Shown: positions 1 to 9,340 of the stretch, in pieces
Layout: the number at the start of each line of letters is the position of its first letter
Position numbering within the stretch: position 1 is the first letter of the stretch
Origin: Leishmania donovani
Lineage: Eukaryota; Euglenozoa; Kinetoplastea; Trypanosomatida; Trypanosomatidae
NCBI RefSeq assembly: GCF_000227135.1
Contig: NC_018243.1
Span: forward strand, 99,739 to 163,738
DNA: 64,000 nt
Direction of reading: 5' to 3'
Program-made: the position numbers and the translations under genes
Notes under the pieces: model-generated
Database searches by the model: none
The model's input: only the letters and a program-made list of their open reading frames with translations
What the model was told of the DNA's origin: nothing

Positions 1-4
1 CCCA

Positions 5-778
5 TCAGCGACTTTCACACAGAGCTTCGTCCCCGACCATGTCCAAGGCGCAGCCGAGCAGCCCGGGCCCTTGCCAGCGCTGCGGCACCAGTACAAGCTC
101 GGACGGATCATCTTGCAGCTCTCCTGGCTTCCGCACCCACACCGCAATCGGCGCCCCTTCGTGGGTGGATGTTTCCCTCGCCAGCGCCTGCAGGCCCTCC
201 GCGATCAGCTCCGTCTGCGTCACGGCGCCGTATTGCAGGATCTGCATGCCGACGGAGAGGCCGGCCTCCTCCGCTGGGCTATTGGCGTCCACTTTCGCCA
301 CCACCAGACACGGCTTCAGCCGCGAGACACGCTGCACCTCTGCCATGCGCTGCGCCCGCTTCTCCGCCGCTGCCTGTCGTTGTCGGCGGGCAGCGGCGTC
401 CTGTACCATCTGTAGCTGCGCCTCCTCTTGCGTCTGGAGGTGCAGCTCATTGAGAAGGCTGTATATTTTTTCGTTCAGCACGCGCAGGTCGTTGCGCGTG
501 GAGTCGGCCGTGTTCCGGGCTGTGCGAACCGCGTACAGGTCGCAGTCGTTTCGCGGGAACCCCTCATCGTCAAGCAAGCGGCCGCGAAGCCCAACAGGGG
601 TCGATGCGAGATACTGAAGTGCATCCGTCAGCTTCGCCTCGAGGGCCGCCTTCTGTGCGTCCAGGCGACGCAGCTCTTCACGAAGGGCTTCCTTGTCCAT
701 ATCGCCTATGGTGGATTCAACCGCGGGGGCGCGGTAGTCCTCGATCTCGACAATGTCCTCGATGCTGTGTCCGTTCAT
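5..778 (-). CDS. 26S proteasome assembly chaperone PSMD9/Nas2 (p27), PDZ domain
   Basis: The 257-residue product matches the PSMD9/Nas2 family in length and domain order. Residues 27-57 are a charged helical segment. The family block follows, with EGFPR at 72-76 and DLYAVRTAR at 80-88, then a Lys/Arg/Gln-rich helix at 115-150. A PDZ domain spans about 156-233, and the characteristic end RWQGPGLLGC is at 234-243. In yeast and mammals this protein binds the Rpt5 tail and acts as an assembly chaperone for the 19S regulatory base; the same cytosolic/nuclear role is inferred here. The start is the only in-frame ATG before the conserved block. The stop (TGA in the minus strand) lies at the left edge, so the gene is complete. 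It is the most 3' gene of the unit shown. Confidence 0.9.
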   Translation of the reverse strand: MNGHSIEDIVEIEDYRAPAVESTIGDMDKEALREELRRLDAQKAALEAKLTDALQYLASTPVGLRGRLLDDEGFPRNDCDLYAVRTARNTADSTRNDLRVLNEKIYSLLNELHLQTQEEAQLQMVQDAAARRQRQAAAEKRAQRMAEVQRVSRLKPCLVVAKVDANSPAEEAGLSVGMQILQYGAVTQTELIAEGLQALARETSTHEGAPIAVWVRKPGELQDDPSELVLVPQRWQGPGLLGCALDMVGDEALCESR

Positions 779-1310
779 TGCTTCCGCTTTTCCGCGCTAC
801 GGGATAAGGGGAGGCGACCTCGCCTGCCTAGCGTGGGAGGGAAGCCAAAGCCGCAGCACGAGAAGCCACGGCGCCTGGCCTGCCAATGCAGTTGTGTGTG
901 TGTGCGCGTGTGTGTGCCAGCTGTGCACTCCTGTGTGTTTTCGCAGGAAGTGCGTCAGAGGCAGGGCACGCGATAATGCGAGTCGAATATGCCCAAGCGG
1001 AGGAGGTGCAGAGCGCCGTGACCGGTGCCTCAAAAGAAGAGAGTGGAGAAAAGGGCAACATGGCGTGCACGCACGCACGGCGAGTGCGCATCGCACCACA
1101 CCTAAGCACCAGGGGCGTCCCCCTCCCCTCGCGTGGCGACCTGGCCAACGCGAGGCACAGACGCGAACGGGGGGCGCTGCTCTCTCTCGTCCTTCGGCAC
1201 CCTCGCTGATGCGTTTCCGCAGTGCCTCTTTTCGACCTCCTTCCAATCAGCATCAGCAACTCGCGTCTCCCCCGCCAACCCTCATCCCGTTCCTGCTTGT
1301 CTTCTTTGTT
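779..1310. other. Intergenic spacer between kinase gene and PSMD9-like gene
   Basis: No supported gene. This should hold the 3' UTR of the kinase gene and the 5' UTR of the PSMD9-like gene. A TG-rich microsatellite lies at about 893-917. Pyrimidine-rich stretches in the minus sense are present, but no single splice acceptor stands out. Confidence 0.6.
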
Positions 1311-3146
1311 CTACGCATTCCGCGTGCTCTCACACGTGGCCGCGTACACGTTTTTCAGCACCGTGCCGCAGAGCAGCTTCATCCGCTGCGCGTGCTTAGC
1401 CTCCGCCTCTGAAACCGCGCGTGTATACGGAAGGTATTGGTTGTACAGAAACACTTCCCGCACCGTGTTCAGCGTGGTCGTCTCGAAGCAGCGGAGATAC
1501 AGTGGGGAGACACCCTCGGCACTGTAGCCCAGCAAGTGGAGCGATTCGGCTAGCGCGTCGCCATGGGCAGCCGCGGCCGCCATTCTGGCCTCGTGGGAAG
1601 GCGGCCCGTACACCGGAGGGAACGCAGACACCATCGGGGTGACGCCACCGCCGCCCGATGTGGGCAGCAGGTGCGACGGGTGACAGTAACGGTTCACGCT
1701 GGCCATCATGGTTGTGCTGCCGTTGCCATCTCCCGTGTAGGCGCCGTCTAGCGCCGCCTGTGCGGCCCAAGGCCCACCTACACGTGGCCCGCCCCCCGCG
1801 GCACCGTTTGCCGCGCCACCGGACGACAGCGTCGCCCCTCCTACAGTACCGGCGCAGCCACTGACGCCAGCGGTGCTGCCGCAGAACAGGGTACGGCCAC
1901 CCCCGCTCAGTGCGTCAAAGGACATGTCCTCCAGGTGCAGCAGCGGCAGCAGCATCAGCCGCCCACCAAGCGGGGCACCGCGGTCGCCAGCGGCAGCCCC
2001 TGCAGCGACGGCCCCTCCACCACCTCTCGCAACTACCCGACCAGCAGCTGGCGAAGCTCTTCGCTGCGGCGCCACGTGCTCGTCGATCCACTGGGCAGCC
2101 GCCTCGTCGGTAGGGATGGCGGCGACCCCCTCGCCCTCCTCTTCGCCCGCGCCTTCGATGGCTCCCACCACGGAAGACGTCCGTGTGACTATCGTCATGG
2201 CCGAAGTGTTGCTGCCCTTGTTGTTGCCGTCCCGCCGCTCATCCATGGAACGGCGCCGCGTGAGGAGCTGCTCCACAACTGCGGCCATCTCCTCTTGCGA
2301 GGCGACGGCGGAAGGATCCACAAAGGGGTCCATCAACATCGTGGCCGCAGAGGGGCGCAGCTCCTTGTCCTTGGTTAGCAGGCGGCGGATGAACATGTTC
2401 ATCTGCGGCGACCAGCGCTCCTTGGCCTGCAGAGTTGGCGGATCGTTGAGAGGGATGAAGAAGACAGCGCGGGCAATGTGCATGCCGAGGTACGGCGGCT
2501 GCCCCTCCGCCAGCTCGATCGTGGTAATCCCCAAAGACCACATGTCGGCGCGGCTATCGTAGTCCTTCTCCGTGAGGGCCTCCGGCGCCATCCAGAGCGC
2601 CGTGCCGATGAAGGAGTTGCGCCGCGACAGCGTGTGCTTGAGCTCCGTGCTAACGCCAAAGTCCGCCAGCTTCACCTGGCCGTTTTTGGTGAGCAGTAAG
2701 TTGCTGCCCTTAATATCGCGATGAATGACGTGACGCTCGTGCAGGTAGCGCAGGCCGAGGAGGGTCTGGCGGCACACGTACGCGATGAGCGGCTCCGAGA
2801 GCGGACGGCGCAGCAGGTCGTATGCCGTGTCCACAGAGCCGCCCTCGCAGTATTCCATGACGATCCACAGGACCCCCATCGAATGGTACGTGCCATAGAA
2901 GCGCACGATGTTTGGGTGGTCACACTCCTGCAGGATCTCCACCTCCTTCACAATGGTGTCCAGATCCTCCTTGTCCGTGTCGCTGAGCGGGACCTGCTTG
3001 ATAGCAACGATGTCGTCAGTGGCGCGGTTGCGGGCCTTGAGAACGACACCAAAGTTGCCGATGCCAACGCTTTCAACAATCTCAAACAGTTCCTTGGGAT
3101 CATCCTCGCGCACGTGGATGCGATCGAGTGCCGATGGCTTCATCAT
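1311..3146 (-). CDS. STE20/MST-like serine/threonine protein kinase
   Basis: A 611-residue protein with an N-terminal kinase domain at about 21-276. Visible motifs are the glycine loop GIGNFG at 28-33, the VAIK lysine at 50, an alpha-C glutamate near 68-70, HRDIKGSN at 142-149, DFG at 162-164 and APE at 187-189. The activation-segment end GTALWMAPE resembles the STE20 signature GTPYWMAPE, with PY replaced by AL. All catalytic residues are present, so it should be active. The rest is low-complexity Gly/Ala-rich sequence, followed by a conserved-looking helical tail near 520-611. The first ATG is at 3146, followed at once by a second Met; the in-frame codon 12 bases upstream is TTG, so I did not use it. 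A T13 tract (minus sense) about 80 nt upstream may feed trans-splicing. Substrates cannot be told from sequence. Confidence 0.9.
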   Translation of the reverse strand: MMKPSALDRIHVREDDPKELFEIVESVGIGNFGVVLKARNRATDDIVAIKQVPLSDTDKEDLDTIVKEVEILQECDHPNIVRFYGTYHSMGVLWIVMEYCEGGSVDTAYDLLRRPLSEPLIAYVCRQTLLGLRYLHERHVIHRDIKGSNLLLTKNGQVKLADFGVSTELKHTLSRRNSFIGTALWMAPEALTEKDYDSRADMWSLGITTIELAEGQPPYLGMHIARAVFFIPLNDPPTLQAKERWSPQMNMFIRRLLTKDKELRPSAATMLMDPFVDPSAVASQEEMAAVVEQLLTRRRSMDERRDGNNKGSNTSAMTIVTRTSSVVGAIEGAGEEEGEGVAAIPTDEAAAQWIDEHVAPQRRASPAAGRVVARGGGGAVAAGAAAGDRGAPLGGRLMLLPLLHLEDMSFDALSGGGRTLFCGSTAGVSGCAGTVGGATLSSGGAANGAAGGGPRVGGPWAAQAALDGAYTGDGNGSTTMMASVNRYCHPSHLLPTSGGGGVTPMVSAFPPVYGPPSHEARMAAAAAHGDALAESLHLLGYSAEGVSPLYLRCFETTTLNTVREVFLYNQYLPYTRAVSEAEAKHAQRMKLLCGTVLKNVYAATCESTRNA

Positions 3147-5450
3147 TGTGGCACTCAATGACTGGCGTGCGTGCCTGTGGGTGTATGTGTGTGGTCAGTC
3201 GTCGTAGGCGGGGGTAGGGAACAGAAAAAAAAAAAAACAAGGCGAGTTAGAGGTGTCCAGCGACTTCATGTACGTGCACAGCGAGAGAGTCCGTAAGCTC
3301 ACGTGTGGGGAAGGGAGTGGGGAGTGGGGAGTGGGGGGAGGGGGGGGGCAAGCAAGCCTTGTCTTACCCCCTGCCCTGTGATCAACGACACCTCTAACAC
3401 GCACGCACACACAACAAGCGCCCCCCACCTCTGTTCGACTTCCACACGCCCTCTTGCACCGGGAAGATGCGGATGTGTGGTACGTCCCTCGGCTCACCGC
3501 CTCTGAGGCAGCACTGCGCAGAGGCAGTGCGGGGATGAATCGTGGGTGATGGCGAAGAAGGCGAGGAGGTTGAGAAACAGAAGTAGACGAAGGTCCGAGT
3601 GAGAGAAAGAGGTGCTGCGCCGCGCAGGTTTCGAAGCGAAAGCCGCTGCCGCAGTCGAGAAGGCGAGAGAGAAGCGGTGCAGCGATATACGGGAGGGGGC
3701 GTGATAGCGCCTCGGTCTGCTTTCAGGAGGTACAACGCCGTGTATACACACACGCATGTGTATGCATGTGGATGTGCGTGTGTGTGTGACGCAGTCCGTC
3801 ACTGGTCGGCCCTAGTCTTCTCCCTGTGACGAGAAATGGGCCTCGCCTCGGCTGGCGCGGGCCTCGGGCGCCTGCCTCTCTTCGCACGTGGTGATGGTGA
3901 TGATGGTGGTGGCCGCTCGGCGCGTGCGGTTGTGTGGATGCATCGGTGTTTGATGGCCTATCAACGAGTGAGGACGGCTCGAAGACGAGCCAGCATGACG
4001 AACGTAATATGGAGAGAGCGCTGCAGATGGCGGATGTGATACCGCAGGCTACACCGAGGGAACCATGTGGCAGCAATACCCGTAAGAGCGCCCCGCACCC
4101 CCGCGCCACGCCTCGCCAGCGGTGGCAGAAGCGGAAGGGCGCCAAATAGACACGGTGGTGTGACAAAGGCCCTGACATCTCTGCCCCTCCTGCCACGCCG
4201 CTTCGTGCGGGGACGCCGCTCCACGTGCGTCCCTGTCGGTGACCGGCACGTCCTCCAGCATCAACTGGCATCGGTAAGTGTAGAGAGCAGGGGCCGATAG
4301 GGATGGCTTGACAGGCTCGCCAACGCGCCTCACCTGCGTGCGATGGAGAGAGATCGAGCCCTGCGGCGAAGGACTTCACAGCAACGAACGCAACACCACC
4401 CAAAACCAGTAAAGGGGGCACCATCGTACCGAGAGAGAAACGACAACGAGCGATCTCGCCACCAGTGGCGCGGCTCAGAGCGACACGAGTGTGTGTGTCT
4501 GTGTGTGTGTGTGTTTGGGGGGGGGGGGGCTGTATCAGATGTCGCACACGTGTCAATGGTTGCCCCCTTCCCGCGCCCTCGATATTTCTTTTGCTATGTC
4601 GAACTGCTTCCGATCTGCTGTCACGGCTGCGGGTGGGCCTTGCTCTCGCGCTTGGCCTCTCCGACGCTTTCGATCCGCACCAGTGGAAGAGGCCGCATGG
4701 TCGCTATGGGTTCGTTAGAAGGTGCTGGGGAGAGGAAGCCGACAGGCCGTCGCCGAGCCCGCCTCCCATACTCGTCCGTGCTGCGCAGAGATACGGCGTC
4801 ACCGCCATCTGTGGACAGGTGGGCGAGGGCGAGGGCAACGCAGCGGTGGGCACGTCATTACCGGCGTCTGGCGCAGCGGCTGAGAGGTCGAGATAAAAGG
4901 TGGGGGCAGCAGCGCAGAACAAAAGCATTGCGAGAGGGGAGAAGCGCGGGGAAGATGCACAAGGGAAGTGGATAGGGATAACTGAAGGGAGCTCCGGCAC
5001 AACTCGCGCGCGCTGCTCTGTTCTTCATTGTGAAGCACCGCATATAATGGATGCACCCACCTCCGCTGCGCAGGATGGCCACCTCTTCCCCTTATCCGGT
5101 CCGATCCACCGCTCTCCATGACACCTCCACCCGCCCATCGCATTCACGCATCACATTCAGCGGCCAAGCCCCTCAGTGCGCCTTGGGTCAGTCAAACTGG
5201 CATCCACACCCCATCAACACAGGATGGGCGCGCACACACACGCACGGATGCACACGGGCGCGCGGGCATCGGATGCCGCAGAGCGTGCACATTCCGCAAG
5301 CGTGCCTCGCGGCCAGCGCCACCTCCTTGTCCTCCTCCTGTTCCGCTTGGCGCCACTTTTTGCTCCCCTCCCTGCTGCGTGTTGCGTAGTCGAGAGAGTT
5401 TTAACGAAGCAACGCGTTGATGCAGGCACACATGCGCTTGCGTCTCGCTC
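3147..5450. other. Intergenic spacer with microsatellites and a possible gene relic
   Basis: About 2.3 kb between the TRM5 and kinase genes. It holds an A13 run at 3225-3237 (T13 in the transcript, close upstream of the kinase start). A TG microsatellite lies at 4489-4514, running into a G13 tract at 4517-4529. There is also a possible decayed reading frame (separate entry, about 3985-4424). I see no other coding potential. Confidence 0.6.
3985..4424 (-). pseudogene. Possible relic of a TIM14/Pam18-type J protein
   Basis: From an ATG at 4424 the minus frame starts with a hydrophobic segment, LLVLGGVAFVAV, that could be a membrane anchor. About 100 residues on it reads LLRVLLPHGSLGV followed by ACGITSA, which lines up with helix II/III of TIM14 J domains (HPD, then GSxxhAxxIxxA). 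The catalytic HPD appears as LPH and two residues are missing before the GS. Codon use is less GC-rich at third positions than in neighbouring genes, and the frame runs on without a stop into obviously non-coding sequence (to 3723). This fits an old decayed copy better than a working gene. The match was judged by eye and may be chance. Confidence 0.25.
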
Positions 5451-7520
5451 TTACATCTTATCTGTCTTGGCCTTCTTTGCGGCTTGCTCCACCTCCTCCT
5501 CCTCCACGAGCGTGCTGGCCGTCTCTGCGTGAGCTCCACGTGGTTCTTCTCCTTGGCCGGGCCGCGACGCGAGCAGGTTTTCCCAGAAGGCTGGCGGCAG
5601 TGTAAAGCTGACGCACATCATCCGCTTCGTCGGCGCGACGTCCCGCACCATGAGCGTCTCCTCGATATTCTCCGGTGGGAGAGTGTAGCCGAGGTTCACC
5701 TCCACTTGCCGCACGGCGTCGGTGATGAGGTCTTCGGCGGCTGAGAAGCAGTACACGTGGAAGAGGGTGCAGCGGTCGATGGCGTTGGGATCCACGTGGG
5801 CTGGCAAGTGATTCCACCGTTCGTTCACGATCGCTGCGGCGGACGCGTTGCACTGCTGCTCGCTAGCGGGAGCACAGGTGCTGGAGAGTGGCTGGAACAC
5901 GTCGAGGAACTCGACTGCAATGGCTGGCAGGTTCATGGTCACGTGGCGGCGGCCGGTGCAGAGGTGTCCTGGGAACGGTGCATCCGCAGCCCTGGTGACG
6001 CTGTCAAATAGCACCGAGTTCAGAAAGTCGCGCCCGTCCATGTTGAATACACGGAGGGAGTTGGCGGGCAGGTGGTTAAGCTCCGCGTTCACCTTCATGT
6101 ACTGCGCTGCCACAGGGTTGAGGTCGTTGGCGAAGACCTGCACGCCCTTCTTCGCTGCAGGCACAGCGAACGGGCCCACGCCAGCCATGACGTCGAACAG
6201 CATGTCCCCCGGTCCCATCCGATCCACCAGCCGCGTGTGCTCAAAACTCAAGCGCGAGTTCCAGTAGACGCGATTGTACGGCACGCGAAAGCTGCAGCCA
6301 TGCTGGCGAACCGTTGCCGTCAGCAGCCGATGGATTCGTGCCTCGGCAAGCGAATAGGTGGGCGACAACGCCTCCAGCGCAATCGCCTGCCTCTCTGCCG
6401 CCGTCAGCGAGCCCCCAGCCTCACCAAATTCATCGAGGTCGGCACCCGCTACAGCATTTCCGTCAACGTCATCCGTACGACAGCGCAGCCCAATGATGTC
6501 CATTTTGAATTCGCGAAACACGCTGCTGATCGCGTCCACCTTATTCACCACCACACTCACCGTCTCGTTGCAGTCGAGGATGACCTGGCCAATAATGTCA
6601 GCGTACGGCAGATGCGCAGCGGAGAGGTTGACGTGGGCGATGTGCCCGACTTGCTCAAAGCCGCTGAGCGCCACCAGGTCGGCGTGCTCGCGGAGGGGCA
6701 ACACCATCGAGAGCAGCTCCGACATTGTGTAGGCCTGGTAGTTGAGCTCCACCGCACGAGGGGTGAAGGTCACTTCCACCGCACCAGTGTAAGACGCTCG
6801 CCTCTTGCTGGAAGGCGGCGGCGGTGCTGCAGCTGCACGAGGCGAGCCCTGCGGCTGCTCGCTGCCGTCCCTGTCCTCCGTGAGACTTACCGAGGAAGGG
6901 CCCCTGGAGAGGCGTTCATGAAGCTGCTGGAGCAGATCAGCGGCTTTGCGAGAGAGTTGACCTGCTTGCAAGGCGGCCTCTAGTTGCTGGGTGACGTGGG
7001 AGCCAGCAATGGCGGCACCAAGTGAAAAAACAGGCACGCGGTGCTGGGCCGCCGAGGCGGGGTCGGGCCACAGCTCAGTAGCCTTGAGGACTGTTGGGTC
7101 CAGGAGGCACATCTTGCAGCGGCCCTCGAGGAGGGCCGGCTGCGCAGGAGTCGACAACGAGTTGCCTGTGGCAGCGGTGTCTGAGCTGCCTTGGATGTCG
7201 GCGCAGGGGGCAGCGCCGATGTTGCTGATACTGTTCCCGTTGGCGTTGCCCTCTGCAGGTGCGAGGTACTCCACGCGAACCTTCGATTCGGCGGAGTGCC
7301 CTTGACCGCCTGAGATAGAGCGCACTGCCACCACATCCAAAACGTTGCGCACGCTGCGCCGACGGTAGAGCTTGCCGCGCAGAATACTAAGCAGAGCACC
7401 CGACGCTGTGAGGGGCCTGTACACGAGCGCCGCAAGCTCGACCGTTGAGTTGACTCTTTCACGGTAGCTGTGCGGCGCCGTCCTCGACTCCGCTGTTGAA
7501 CGACTTTGCTTCGCCGACAT
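5451..7520 (-). CDS. tRNA (guanine37-N1)-methyltransferase TRM5
   Basis: A 689-residue protein of the Trm5 family, which uses AdoMet to make m1G37 next to the anticodon and prevents +1 frameshifting; the family acts in cytosol/nucleus and in mitochondria. The C-terminal half holds a class I methyltransferase fold. Motif I is DVMAGVGPF at about 443-451, then FANDLNP at 463-469, and the family signature MNLPAIAVEFLD begins at about 529. Upstream is an RVYWNSRLSFEH segment at 417-428 that also fits Trm5. The N-terminal third is longer than usual, with low-complexity insertions. I chose the ATG at 7520 (MSAKQS); the frame is open further upstream to 7838, but that part has no family features and looks like 5' UTR. 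The C-terminal tail is charged (EEEEVEQAAKKAK) and could carry a nuclear signal. Confidence 0.9.
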   Translation of the reverse strand: MSAKQSRSTAESRTAPHSYRERVNSTVELAALVYRPLTASGALLSILRGKLYRRRSVRNVLDVVAVRSISGGQGHSAESKVRVEYLAPAEGNANGNSISNIGAAPCADIQGSSDTAATGNSLSTPAQPALLEGRCKMCLLDPTVLKATELWPDPASAAQHRVPVFSLGAAIAGSHVTQQLEAALQAGQLSRKAADLLQQLHERLSRGPSSVSLTEDRDGSEQPQGSPRAAAAPPPPSSKRRASYTGAVEVTFTPRAVELNYQAYTMSELLSMVLPLREHADLVALSGFEQVGHIAHVNLSAAHLPYADIIGQVILDCNETVSVVVNKVDAISSVFREFKMDIIGLRCRTDDVDGNAVAGADLDEFGEAGGSLTAAERQAIALEALSPTYSLAEARIHRLLTATVRQHGCSFRVPYNRVYWNSRLSFEHTRLVDRMGPGDMLFDVMAGVGPFAVPAAKKGVQVFANDLNPVAAQYMKVNAELNHLPANSLRVFNMDGRDFLNSVLFDSVTRAADAPFPGHLCTGRRHVTMNLPAIAVEFLDVFQPLSSTCAPASEQQCNASAAAIVNERWNHLPAHVDPNAIDRCTLFHVYCFSAAEDLITDAVRQVEVNLGYTLPPENIEETLMVRDVAPTKRMMCVSFTLPPAFWENLLASRPGQGEEPRGAHAETASTLVEEEEVEQAAKKAKTDKM

Positions 7521-9340
7521 GGGGGCAGGGCCAAGCCGAAAGCGTCCCTGAGCACGTATGTGTTCTCGCGCTTGACGCACGTGTGCGTGTGCTTGTCCGG
7601 ATGAAAGGGCCGGCGGCGCGGAGAAGTGGCACCGCATCCAAAGAATAGAAAGACGAGGAAAGGAGCAGCGCAGAGTCAACAGAGAAGGCCGAGACGTGCC
7701 GAACTGAACATGGACAAGATTATCGCCAGAACGAGCAGAGCAGACAACGGCGTCTGCGCAACCATGACGAGCGCCTACACAGGTCAGCACCACAGACAGA
7801 GGGAGAGAAGAGCTCGGAGTAAGTGTAGCCGGCGTCATCCTCCACGACGCGGAATGGTGCCGCTCACCACATCTCTCACCACCCCCGCGCCACTAACCCT
7901 CTTCTTGCGTCCCCCTCCTCTCCTCGGCGCAGCGTGCGCGTTGCCTTGTCGCGCTTCACAATCCTCTGCGCAACTGCCGCGCCGTTGTTTGTTGGCCTTC
8001 ATGATTCCCACGCATCCTCCTCCTCCTGCGATCATCGGTGAAGAAAATAGGGAAAGGCGCCGGGGGCCTTACTTCGGGGATTCTATTCACCAACCAAGAA
8101 GAAGTGCGCCAGAGGCACACACACACACACACACACACACGCGCACGCGCAGGCGCACAGTGCTAAAGGGATGCGGCGATCAATAAAGGAAGTGCGCTAC
8201 GAAACGAAAAGGAAGAGATGGAGCAAAGACGCGCCGCGGCGTGGCACGGCGTAGCGACGCCTGCCACTACCACCTGGAAAGGGTGTGCGCATCCCAGCTC
8301 GCCCGCAAGAGACGACGGCAGCGAGTGAAGGGAGGGAGTATGGGGCGTGTGCGCTGTATCGCGTGTGGCGTCATCATCACTTCCTGAGCCACTGCCGCAG
8401 CACGGCCCTGGTCCACTCTCTTTCGCCAAGCCACACCGTCCACCAACGGCACGCATCACGCGCGAGCGGACCGCGCGGCCACGACAGCACCGCTGCTGTA
8501 CCGTAGGAAGGCGTTCGACAGTGCACGCCAGAGTACTCAGGCGAAGGGCAAGAGCCGGAGAAGACGTGAGAGCAGCAGCCAAGTCGAGTCGACAACAACG
8601 GAGTCTGCCGCAGTCTACGAGCTGGGCGACAACAATCATGGCGGATGCGGAGCCGCGCGGCTCGGGCGGTGGGGGGGGGGGGGGGCTGTAAGAAAAAATG
8701 TGATTTGGGTTACAGGGATGGGCCGGAGACGGCGGGTTCTACCAGAGCAAGCTAGATACGAAGTGAGCGATCGCCAACGCGCACGCACAACGAGGGCGCG
8801 AAGGTGATGGGGGAGGGGACCTTGAAAACAGCCCATGTTGTCGAGTAGACTCACACGCAGACGCGCGCGGAGGCATGACGGTCAGGGAAACGCGGCAGCA
8901 TTGGGCGACGGGCGGACATGAAGACGTTAGACGAAACACAGAAAAAAAAACGAAGGCGAATAAAGAGAGAAGATGCGCGCACAGCAAAACAAGAGGAGGA
9001 GGCCCCCCCCCACACCCCCACCCCACACGCCCCGTTCACAGGAATCCATCCCGAATACGCCCGTCACGCCGAAGGGTGAGGACGTGAAACAAACGGAAAA
9101 GCGAGCGAAGGCGCCACTGAGGAGAGCAGAGAGCACATCAGCAACGTTCTCGGATAAGAAAGCACGCGTACCTCCCCTCCCTCTCCTCGGCAGACGAGAG
9201 AAAAAGACACAGAGAACAGAGACATGCGCAAGCACGGGCAGGCACACGCCGTGTGCGGGCGCCCTTTGGTGGTTCGCCTCCGCGCCGCTCTTCTTCACTT
9301 CCCCTCTTGCGTCTGCGGGTGTGCGCATCTTTCTCCTCCC
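7521..9340. other. Intergenic spacer, CA and poly-G tracts
   Basis: About 1.8 kb without a supported gene. It contains a (CA)n tract at 8116-8140, a G15 run at 8671-8685 and long purine-rich stretches on the plus strand. Several open frames here are composition-driven and show no protein-like pattern. Confidence 0.6.

Noticed and set aside
3890..3915. Histidine-run encoding ATG/GTG repeat as part of a gene
   Set aside because: A simple trinucleotide repeat in spacer sequence downstream of the possible relic; no sign it is translated.
5451..7838. Longer N-terminus for TRM5
   Set aside because: The extra 106 residues lack family features; the ATG at 7520 precedes the first protein-like segment.
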